Under the pieces are notes generated by a model. The model searched no databases, was not told where the DNA came from, and saw only the letters and a list, made by a program, of their open reading frames with translations. From Ptychodera flava (Eukaryota; Hemichordata; Enteropneusta; Ptychoderidae), in NCBI RefSeq assembly GCF_041260155.1, contig NC_091938.1, positions 14,313,719 through 14,377,718 of the forward strand: a stretch of 64,000 bases of DNA, read 5' to 3'. This document shows, piece by piece, positions 50,366 to 59,897 of this stretch. The stretch's first letter is position 1. Each line of letters begins with the position of its first letter. Both the position numbers and the translations under genes were made by a program.

Positions 50366-52278
50366 GGGTGGCCCATTTGATTTCGGGGAGATGGAGGATT
50401 TTCGAAAAAAAAATTGTTGCTGGCCAAATGCTGGAAAAAAAATTGTCTCTTTAACAGGGAAGGAAAAAAATGCTTCTAGGAAGGCTGAGAAAAAAATTTG
50501 CTGTGATGCACCCTTGGGTGGTAGACGAGCATTCAGTGGTCTTTGGAACTGCCGCCTATGGTGGCACATTTGAATGGGAATCTATGGGAGCAGAACCCTC
50601 TTCTCAGTAGCATTAACCCTAGTCACACTGTAAGGAGTGACCGTGCATACAGCTGACCGTACATGAATGTGTACTTGTATTCTACTGCACTGCATTATAA
50701 ATGCAATGCTGCCAGTGTTAGAATAAACGTGAGAATGTTTGTCAAGTCTACAAAAGAGATTGAAATCAATAAACAAATAAATCTCATTATAAAGCAGTAA
50801 CTCTTTATTAATAGATATATTTAACATTTTGTCTCAAGTTTTACTAGAAAACAAAACAACTTGTGAATTTCAACGTCATGTTGTATGCCATCTGATCAGA
50901 TTTTCATGATGAAGAAAGGAACATTAATCTGCCATTCATATCTCAGTAAATATGTAAGATTTTGTGATATTCATTGAATGTGTAATTTCTTTAATTCAAG
51001 TCTTCAGTCGCATTTGATGACATTGCCTTGGTGGTGTACTTTAAACAATGACTGGAAATGTAAAGGATAAGATGTGTAAACTTCCTGATAGGATCAAAAT
51101 AAACACTATATATTACTGTATTTAAATAAATCCTTCATAAAAAAGTATCAAAGAATAAATGAACAATTAACTGTGTCATACTCAAATAATTTTACAAATG
51201 TTTTAATTGAAATAATATTTAACTACTTTTAAATAAGGAAAAAATGAACAAAGCATGTAAATCTCTGTGAAACACTTTTTTAACAGTCCACTGATGTTTA
51301 CTCAGTAGAGATTAACTTTAAACTCGTTTTCTAATTAAAATAGTGGTGTCTAAAGATAAAATGTTGACTAAAAATAATAACAATTGCCATAAATGTATGA
51401 TACTGATAATTTTGTTTTAATTGAAATAATATCATAAAAAGAATACCCCAATAAAACCAGATTTCAAAGAAAGAGCATGAGCAGATTCTGAGAATTTTTA
51501 TTTTGACCAAAATGACTGATTTTGCCATGATTTAAACAAAACTGAAAGAGAACATCTGTATCTACTTCTAAACCAATTTTCCAAGCGACCAGGCAAGCAG
51601 CTGCAGGGAAGATTCTTTTAATACAACCCTTAAGAAAATGACAAAAAAAAGAATGCAAAATAGATATTGCAAGATATCAGCTCAAAAGTAAGTAACACAT
51701 ATGAGGTCTATCTAATATGCCATTCACATTGCTAAAAAAATATTAGGCCCTTGTCCTTGCTTGGAACGTGGCCAACCTAAAAAAACAGGCGTGATAAAAT
51801 AAAACAAAATTCAACTCAAGTGATACAAACGAAAGTCAACTCTGTACATGAACTGTTACTTGAAATGTATGAAAATAAAACAAAACATGGCAAGAACACG
51901 CAAGAAACAACAAACTGACCTTTACAACAACAAATAACTAGCAAAAAAATAAAACTATGCTATACACATACAATGATCTCATTACGCAATCAAAAACAGG
52001 TATACCTTCTTCAGTGTTCACCCCAGGAGTTTCTGGTAAGGTGACATCTAATTTGCATTGCAATAAATTTAATTGTTGTGGTAATGATTTCTATTGTTTA
52101 CCAAAAATTAATGAGTGATTTTGAATTTGAAAAAAAAATTGCTTTGACTCTAACAGTCAAGAAAAAAATTTGCTTTGAAGCAACCTCTGGAAAAAAATTG
52201 CTGCAAGGATGGGTAAAGAAAGTTGTCGCCATAACCATTTCCTCCACCCCCCCCCCGAAATCAAATGGGCCACCCCTT
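50366..52278. mobile_element. Inverted ends AAGGGGTGGCCCATTTGAT...; element or two insertions
   Basis: AAGGGGTGGCCCATTTGATT starts at about 50366, and its inverse ends at about 52278, both followed inward by G/C runs and then purine-rich AAAAAAATTG tracts. This could be one 1.9-kb element or two opposed copies of a shorter one. No target duplication is visible. The interior is AT-rich with no supported gene. Confidence 0.4.
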
Positions 52279-52812
52279 ATGCTGTTTTCAGAAGCGTGTC
52301 TCGTTTTATTTATCTGTTTCCTAAACAAAACAAAAAAACTTTGGTAAAAACTTATTCGTGGTGTAGTTTGTCTGTCTTTCAAACATAATATGTATACACA
52401 AACATACACATGTATGTAGAGACGTGTGTGGTTTTTGTAATAACTTCCTATGACCCCCACAAAGTCTAATGGTCAATTCCTTACTCTAACGTAAACAAGG
52501 CTCCTGTTATGCAAAGTTATCCTGTTTATCGTGTTTATCGTAGAGGGCGATCGCCCGCGCCGCACTGCACCGGATCGACGTCGCCCTGCCCATTTTACTT
52601 TCGCTTCTTTCTTCACGAGCAACGACGTTCAAGCCAAGCAGACAGTTCTGGCAAGTTCTTTACTTATCGACGTGGCATCGTTGCACTTTCAGTCACTGCT
52701 GTGAATGGCATAAATGACTGGCTGGGTCAAGTTTTGCGAAAGCCAGCTTGGACTTGTGGCCCTGACTCTGTGCATGTGAGGACCGATCTGGAGAGCCAAA
52801 CCAGTATTCGTA
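52279..52812. other. GC-rich stretch, no gene recognised
   Basis: A 112-codon plus-strand frame starts at 52509 within GC-rich sequence containing GCGATCGCCCGCGCCGC. It has no recognisable domain, and its end runs into the 21-bp palindrome, so I do not call it a gene. Confidence 0.35.
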
Positions 52813-52820
52813 AGTTAGAT

Positions 52821-52841
52821 CATAGACCCTGGAGGGTCTAT
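52821..52841. mobile_element. 21-bp palindrome with 8-bp flanking repeat (second copy)
   Basis: Same palindrome as at 28962 except GG for CG at the centre. The flanks are AGTTAGAT (52813-52820) and GGTTAGAT (52842-52849), 7 of 8 identical. Confidence 0.55.
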
Positions 52842-52900
52842 GGTTAGATCATCTTTTTTCTGGTACCTCCATGGTCAGATGGCATGTGCACAGGTTGCCT

Positions 52901-53079
52901 AGCTGTGGGTCCATAGCTGTGGTGTTTTCAGACGGGATTCCTGCCTTTTACGGGCTGGTTTTGACTTTTACGATTACGCCAACACATATGGTGGCGGGGT
53001 TAAAAATCGTAAAAGTCAAAACCAGCCCGTAAAAGGCAGGAATCCCGTCTGAAAACACCACAGCTATGGACCCTCAGCT
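52901..53079. mobile_element. Near-perfect hairpin element H1
   Basis: Arms of about 75 bp begin AGCTGTGGGTCC and end GGACCCTCAGCT. The 67 bp inside these ends pair almost perfectly (for example TTTTCAGACGGGATTCCTGC). The loop is about 29 bp. No exact target duplication is found, but GGTTGCCT occurs directly to its left and again three bases to its right within ACGGGTTGCCT. Confidence 0.7.
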
Positions 53080-53093
53080 ACTACGGGTTGCCT

Positions 53094-53673
53094 AGCTGCA
53101 AAATTGTAGCTCTACGGTGAGGCGGTCGGTGAGTTTTGGTTTTTGCGACCTCGCTCACCAGTAGAGCTACAATGCCGAAGGCCCTGAAGCATACAAAATA
53201 AGCACGCTGCACATGGCACGGCATTTTGATGTAAAATCCCATATATTTACTGCATTTGGTCATACTGATTTATCACTATTGAAGATTAAACACTATACTA
53301 CACTAACCTTGTCGTGTGTGGGGTTTGGTATTTGTTCAAATACGTCGATCGCGTTTCTAAAACATTTCTTTGAGCCGCCATTACCAACTTCCGGTAATGG
53401 CGGCTCCCAGAAGCACGCTCAAGTTTATGGAACGCGATCGACGTGTCTGTGCTAATACCCAACCCCATAAACGACAAGGTTAGTGTAGTATAGTGTTTAG
53501 TCTTCAGTAGTGATAAATCGGTGGGACCAAATGCAGTAAATATGTGGGATTTTACATGAAAATGCCGCGCCGTGAGTTACGCGCTTATTTTGTATGCTAC
53601 AGGGCCTTCGGCATTGTAGCTCTACTGGTGAAACTCACCGACCGCCTCACCGTAGAGCTACAATTTTGCAGCT
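53094..53673. mobile_element. Fully palindromic element E1, 580 bp, 11-bp target duplication
   Basis: The element is one long inverted repeat centred near 53391 on GCCGCCATTACC / GGTAATGGCGGC. The ends are AGCTGCAAAATTGTAGCTCT and its inverse. Each arm also holds its own hairpin (TTGTAGCTCTACGGTGAG with CTCACCAGTAGAGCTACAA). The exact 11-bp direct repeat ACGGGTTGCCT flanks it (53083-53093 and 53674-53684). No transposase and no supported frame. Confidence 0.85.
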
Positions 53674-53684
53674 ACGGGTTGCCT

Positions 53685-53739
53685 TGCTGCGGACCCGTAG
53701 CCCTACCACTCCCTTTGCAAAGGCTACGGATCCGCAGCA
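53685..53739. repeat. 55-bp hairpin H3
   Basis: TGCTGCGGACCCGTAGCC pairs with GGCTACGGATCCGCAGCA (one mismatch). It is preceded by ACGGGTTGCCT and followed by ACGGGTTCTCC, matching in the first seven bases, which suggests another insertion at the same target. Confidence 0.65.
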
Positions 53740-53748
53740 ACGGGTTCT

Positions 53749-53819
53749 CCTGCTTGCGATGCTGTGTGCTGCGTGTTTCCGGCGTTATAACACCGGGAAC
53801 ACACAGCATCGTTCGCAGG
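53749..53819. repeat. 71-bp imperfect hairpin H4
   Basis: CCTGCTTGCGATGCTGTGTG pairs imperfectly with CACACAGCATCGTTCGCAGG, and an inner stem (TTTCCGGCGTT / AACACCGGGAA) follows. It abuts H3 through the ACGGGTTCTCC linker. Confidence 0.6.
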
Positions 53820-53880
53820 GCTAGTGCATGGGCAATGAAATCACTCGGCGAAACAGTAACCTGCCAGGTACTGTTACCGT

Positions 53881-54480
53881 AGCTGCAAAATTGTAGCTCT
53901 ACGGTGAGGCGGTCGGTGAGTTTTGGTTTTTGCGACTTCGCTCACCAGTAGAGCTACAATGCCGAAGGCCCTGTAGCATTCAAAATAAGCGCGTCGCACA
54001 TGACGCGGCATTTTGATGTGAAATCCCACATATTTACTGCATTTGGTCATACCGATTTATCACTACTGAAGACTAAACACTATACTACACTAACCTTGTC
54101 GTTTATGGGGTTTGGTATTTGTTCAAACACATCGATCGCATTCCAAAAACATTTCTGGGAGCCGCCATTACCAACTTCCGGTAATGGCAGCTCACAGAAA
54201 CACGCTCAGTGTTTTTGGAATGCGATCGACGTGTTTGAACGAATACCAAACCACATAAATGACAAGGTTAGTGTAGTATAGTGTTTTATCTTCAGTAGTG
54301 ATAAATCAGTACGACCAAATGCAGTAAATATGTGGGATTTCACATCAAAATGCTGCGTCATGAGCGACACGCTTATTTTGAATGCTACAGGGCCTTCGGC
54401 ATTGTAGCTCTACTGGTGAGCGAAGTCGCAAAAACCAAAACTCACCGACCGCCTCACCGTAGAGCTACAATTTTGCAGCT
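53881..54480. mobile_element. Fully palindromic element E2, 600 bp, 11-bp target duplication
   Basis: A second copy of E1, in the same layout and with the same termini, flanked by the exact 11-bp direct repeat ACTGTTACCGT (53870-53880 and 54481-54491). It differs from E1 at scattered sites (for example GGTTTTTGCGACTTCGCTCA, with an intact matching right arm, whereas E1's right arm lacks part of this segment). Confidence 0.85.
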
Positions 54481-54491
54481 ACTGTTACCGT

Positions 54492-57010
54492 ACCGAGGCC
54501 TTCCCCGTACACCTTACCACAAGCGACTGTTGGGCAATGCTGTGACAGGGCATTCCGTATTCGCACGGTGAATACTGTCGGTCCATGCGGGGGGGGAATA
54601 GTTGCTGCAGTTCTGTAGCACACAGCGTGCAACATTTATCCGGCGATTTTTGGTGATGGGAACCAACATCATTAGCTATCATAGTCTATAGAAGCTATGC
54701 ATTGGGATGGGTATATCCATCCGGCATCCGTTGTCAGTCTGTATGTATGTATGTATGTCCCTCCGTTTGTGGGATGTCCGTCCACTCAAATATCTTGAGA
54801 ACCGCAGTACTTACAGATTGGATATTTGTTGTGTGGATGCAAAATATCATTATGACTAACCATATTTTTTTATTTTTTGATATTGTTGAAAATATGCAAA
54901 TTAGTGCAAAAAAGGCGTTTCTAGTAAAAAATCTTCTTCATGACCACTTGTCAGACAGCTTTGATATTTGGTATACAGGTCCCTAGGGATGACCCAACTT
55001 AGCTTTGTTCAAATTGTGATGTAAAATATACAAATTTGTATTTTTAAGGAATTTTTTTGTCATTTTTGGTCAAAAATTTATTTCATTGAAACCGCTTGTC
55101 TGACAGCTTTGATGTTTGGTATACAGGTTCAAAGGAATGATCAAACTAGAAAGCATTTTCAAGCAAAAGAGAAGTTCCAGAGATCAGAGCAGCGGAAGAA
55201 AAAAGAATGTGACGAAGATTGGTGCAGAATGAAAGAGTGCTTGGGATTTTAATATGCAAGCACGGATCTATAGTGAGGGCTAATAGCGGTAACAACAGAA
55301 TACAACTAAAAGCAAGGCAGTCCAGGGAATTACAGTACACAGATTACAAATGCCTACATGTACGGTAAAAACGCAACAGATACGCATGTAAATGTATATC
55401 AGACGAGGGGAAGACATCGGACCTAGGCCGTTGAACTTGAAAACCGAGGCCACATGGCTACCCACTCATCTCCGGACAATCAACAAATATACCGTTACAG
55501 TTGGTAAAACTGCTCAGATCAAAGAAACTATTAAAAGATGTAAAACAATGAGACATCGAAGTTCCCATGACAGCATCGCTAGGAAAATACTACGTTTTTT
55601 CAGTACGTTTATCAGGGTTCTCTGACCCTGCTCACCCCCGGTACCAAAATAGAAGTGTCCCACTCTGATGTCATATCCGCCATTGTCATTCACGCACGCA
55701 ATCTGGGTTTTCATTCTGTTCACATGCATTTTCATGTGATTAAAAGCAATTAACGCTTCATCTGTTAAGAGTTTTTACCACTGACTAAAACAATTTTCAT
55801 TGCTATGTCGCTGTTTTCACAAGATACTGACCGTTTGATCTTGGAAAGTTGAGTTGCTTTTACGTGCAGCCAACGCATGCCGGGGCGGTGACAGACAGAT
55901 CACTGTGCTATGCCATGCCATGCTGTTGATTGGCAGCATACATGATGTCTTCGTTCCAAGTTTACTTTTTGTTTCAAGATGTTTCAAGATGTGAGTCAAA
56001 CAGAAATTTCATCAAATTGCCACTTCTGTATCTAGGGATTGTGTAATCAGTTTGATTTGAAAATATTTCGTCAATTAAGAGCGGAAATTGTCGCTGACTT
56101 TTGCTGTCTTTTGGCTATGGTTGTATATCAATTTTTTCTGTCATTAACATACAATCGCTGCCGGTACCATCAAGGGTGGGATGTGTGAAATTGTTCTGTT
56201 GTTGACACTATTCATACAAATTGAAAGGAGTAATAACTAGTGACATTGTAAAACAAAGAAGCTACAAATAATCTGTGTTCCTTTCGTGTGATCGTACGGA
56301 AGTTGACCAGTCCGTGCCATTGTGAACATTTTGCCCTGAACCTCATAGCGATAGCGTCGCGGGTAACAATGATAGCGTCGGGTGAGATCGAAAGCATCGC
56401 GGGCTTGAACGATAGCGTCGCGGGCCGCGACGCTGTTTTGGGCTGGGGAGAATCCTGTTAAAGCCTCGTATATGTATACAAATATCTTCGGCAAAACTTA
56501 TAATAAAGTTATAAAACCCATCTTCAAAATGCGATCGCTCTCCGAAACGTCACAATATCTAAGCTCTTGGACGATGACGCACGGTCGCTATGCTTGAATC
56601 ATCGCAAAGCAAAAATTCAACATGTCCGCCAAGACCAGTCCATATGGAAGGCGTATGACGTAACAGTATAGCGCCACGTACGGCGAGTATTTAGAGAAAA
56701 ATAAAAATCAAAAAGCAACAAAAACAAAGCAAAAGAGAGCTAGAATTATTAATAGCTGAACGCAATATGATATTTGTGCAATGCAAAATAAAAAATAAAG
56801 AAATAAACAAACAAGAAATGCCCATTAAACCCGTCCGAGCTGAGCGATGACGTCAGAAGCGTGTCGCAATGCATTCTGGGTAATGAAGGTAAAATTTGTG
56901 TATAGCAAGTTGTATGGTAGTAATATTGGAAATAGAGAAAGAAAGAAAGAAAGAGAAAGATAGAAAGAAGGAAAGTGAGCAAAAACTAACAGTTCCAGAG
57001 CTGGTCTCTG
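54492..57010. other. Repeat-derived sequence, no gene recognised
   Basis: Includes a TATGTATG tract followed by TGTCCGTCC (54736-54784), two degenerate units of the 148-bp satellite (about 54,950-55,130), a GAAA-rich tract (56935-56975) and several unsupported frames of 60-85 codons. TCGAGTAT-type unique sequence lies between. Confidence 0.4.
56343..56428. repeat. ~27-bp GC-rich minisatellite
   Basis: About three units of GATAGCGTCGCGGG separated by AACAAT, GAGATCGAA or CTTGAAC, ending GGGCCGCGACGCTG. CpG-rich in an AT-rich setting. Confidence 0.65.
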
Positions 57011-57535
57011 GAACTAAATACGATCTATTGAAATTATGATGAAATTTGCAATTTTGTATTTTTTGTGCGATTTTTGCCAATTTTGGTCAAAAAATTTTTC
57101 TCAAAAACTACTTGTCTGATAGCTTTGATATTTTGTATACAGGTTCCTACAGGTGAACTCTATATGATATATTGAAATTATGATAAAATTTGAAATTTTG
57201 TATTTTTGGCACAATTTTTGCCATATTTGGTCAAAAAATTTGTTCCTTAAAAACTCTACTTGTCTGATACCTTTGACATTTCATATACAGCTTCCTAGGG
57301 GTTATCTGAGTGTGATGTATTGAAATTGTGATGAAATCTTCAATTTTTGTATTTCTGGGGTCAATTTTTGCCATTTTTGGTCAAAATCTTTGTTTCTCAA
57401 AAGTTACCCATCTGATAGCTTTGATATTTGGTATACAGGTTCCTAGGCTTTATCTTAATGTAATACATTGAAATTATGATGAAATCTTCAATTTTGCATT
57501 TTTTGCAGCTAATTTTGTCATTTTTGGTCATGCTC
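57011..57535. repeat. ~148-bp tandem satellite
   Basis: About 3.5 units share TTGAAATTATGATGAAAT, TTTTTGCCATTTTTGGTCA, CTGATAGCTTTGATATTTGG and TATACAGGTTCCTAGG. Single units also occur at about 54,950-55,130 and 59,151-59,210, on either side of the foldback element. Confidence 0.8.
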
Positions 57536-57661
57536 TCCTGAAATGAGCCATCAAAGATATCCACCTTTATCATCAACATATGTGTCACAAAAAGTTATTC
57601 TCTACATAACACCGGAGCTCTGTCGACTGTTAGGTCGCTTGATTTTTCAAATCGCTGGTCA

Positions 57662-57683
57662 GACCACAGGGAATTGAGTAATC

Positions 57684-57715
<32 letters not shown>

Positions 57716-59150
57716 GATGGTGATGATGATGATGATGATGACGATAATAAAAAATATTAAAAAACGATGTGTCATTCCTTGCTGTTGTTTGTCGATGTTG
57801 TAGATAATTGTAAAAGAAAACTGTAATCGTGACCAAAAAACGACGTAGGTCGCCCAACGTCACTCCCGTCCTATTATACAACCAAGGGTGGAATCGAGAT
57901 GCCCCTGATCAAGGCTCATCAGCCACCTTCAAGGCCCAGAAAAAACACCCCATTCACGAGCGATCGATTGAAATGTGCTATCATAGGCACTGAAATTTAT
58001 CTCACTGACCTAATTTGGGCTTCACTTGAACTACCGACCTGCAAACGAGTGGAAAAACGGCGATTTCCAAGTCGTACCCGGTCAAAATCGATCACATTTG
58101 AACTTCCCGGTCGATGGTGATGGGTATGTCATCACTGGGCATTTAAATTGACCAATTGGGGGCCCTGTAAAGGCTGCTTCGGCCGGCCGATTGTTTATGT
58201 TTCAATGCTCCCTGCTCGTACGCGTACGTGTAACGTTCAAAAGTACGCGAAAAAGTAGAAAAACCTTCATAGTCATGCAGATAAACGGATACTTACCAAC
58301 TCTTTGTCAGGAAATCTGCCATTTTACGTCAGGATATACTGTCGATAGTTAGAGCGTACACTTCCGGGTATTTGAATTTCTCCCGTTACAAGGATACAAC
58401 ATCCAGGCTCGTACTTGAGCGAGTGACATTGTCATTGTGAATGAGTATTCCAGGTGATAGTTTACAGTAAATGACGGGTTGATTTGTCATTGGTATCCAT
58501 ATAAGTATTATTCTACAAGAATGGAAATTGAATGAAGTTGAGACGGCGAAGTTTAAACTGTAGTGAAATTTTGCGTTGGGACAAGCCTCCTCATGTATTA
58601 GTAATGAGAGCTGGCCGAAGCAGCCTTTACAGGGCCCCCAATTGGTCAATTTAAATGCCCAGTGATGACATACCCATCACCATCGACCGGGAAGTTCAAA
58701 TGTGATCGATTTTGACCGGGTACGACTTGGAAATCGCCGTTTTTCCACTCGTTTGCAGGTCGGTAGTTCAAGTGAAGCCCAAATTAGGTCAGTGAGATAA
58801 ATTTCAGTGCCTATGATAGCACATTTCAATCGATCGCTCGTGAATGGGGTGTTTTTTCTGGGCCTTGAAGGTGGCTGATGAGCCTTGATCAGGGGCATCT
58901 CGATTCCACCCTTGGTTGTATAATAGGACGTGAGTGACGTTGGGCGACCTACGTCGTTTTTTGGTCACGATTACAGTTTTCTTTTACAATTATCTACAAC
59001 ATCGACAAACAACAGCAAGGAATGACACATTGTTTTTTAATATTTTTTATTATCATCATCATCATCATCATCACCATCAACAACAACAACAACAACAACA
59101 ATAACAATAACAACAACAACAACAACAAGATTACTCAATTCCCTGTGGTC
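57662..59150. mobile_element. 1.49-kb foldback element with ~0.53-kb near-identical arms
   Basis: Left arm 57662-58184, right arm 58613-59150, loop 58185-58612. The ends are ACCACAGGGAATTGAGTAAT and its inverse, followed inward by TTG/GAT microsatellites that differ in length between arms. The only point differences I noticed elsewhere are one C/A near 57866 and one G/A near 57766. Both arms carry the same 73-codon frame (57899-58120 plus, 58677-58898 minus), which is a mirror copy and not evidence of a gene. CAG on both sides may be a 3-bp target duplication. The superfamily is unknown. Confidence 0.85.
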
Positions 59151-59897
59151 AGACAGCTTTAATATTTGGTATACAGGTCCCTAGGATGACTTTAGTGAGA
59201 TAATTTCATACATTCAGGAAATACTTAACTTTGTATCCATGTCTATAGTAGCTTCAGGGACATTGGTCCTATGTTTTCGACTTGTCATCGAAGGGATTTT
59301 GTTGCATTTGAACAATTGCAGCAATACAATTTCCTGCTGGGTAGATTTCTAACGTTTTCCATTACAAATATGATTGTGTGAGGAAAAAAGTGTTTTGCTG
59401 ACTTTGCAATAAAGCTACACAATGATATAAATGAAAAGCGTTAAAAAGGCACTTTTGGCGATCCCTGGGATGTTTGTTCTAGTATGTAATCAAGGAAAAC
59501 TGCTGAGCCAGCATTTTTTTGCAGGTTCTTCTGTATAGAAGTGAATAATCTGGCCATAATATATTGAATTCTAGTGTGGTGACACTACTCTTTGAACATA
59601 ATTTTCAAAATGACTTCTGATTCCAAGTCTTCCGTGGAAGTTTCAAGAAAACAACAACATTTCAAGCATGTTTTCTTCAATTTCCTATTGCAAACCGATG
59701 TAACTGGCTGGTATTGTGCTATCCATTGGTCTATGTAACAGTCCCCTACCCTCAGTGCCATAAAATCATAAACAACCCAGTTTATGACAACCTCACTCAA
59801 CAACTGTAGTATTGTTGCATGTTTATTGAAGTGTTGCACAGTGTGGGGCTTTTGCATACATCAATTGATTTCAAACTTTCTTTTTTTTTTTGTCCAC
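59151..59897. other. 5' flank of the methyltransferase gene
   Basis: Begins with a partial 148-bp satellite unit, then AT-rich sequence. No other gene. An in-frame run of codons upstream of the methyltransferase ATG (from 59784) is probably untranslated. Confidence 0.4.

Noticed and set aside
52509..52847. 112-codon frame in a GC-rich patch as a first exon
   Set aside because: No recognisable content, and its 3' part is the 21-bp palindrome and its flanking repeats. Transcript data could reopen the question.
57899..58120. Identical 73-codon frames on opposite strands (57899-58120 and 58677-58898)
   Set aside because: The identity is explained by the inverted arms of the foldback. There is no domain, splice context or codon bias to support a protein.
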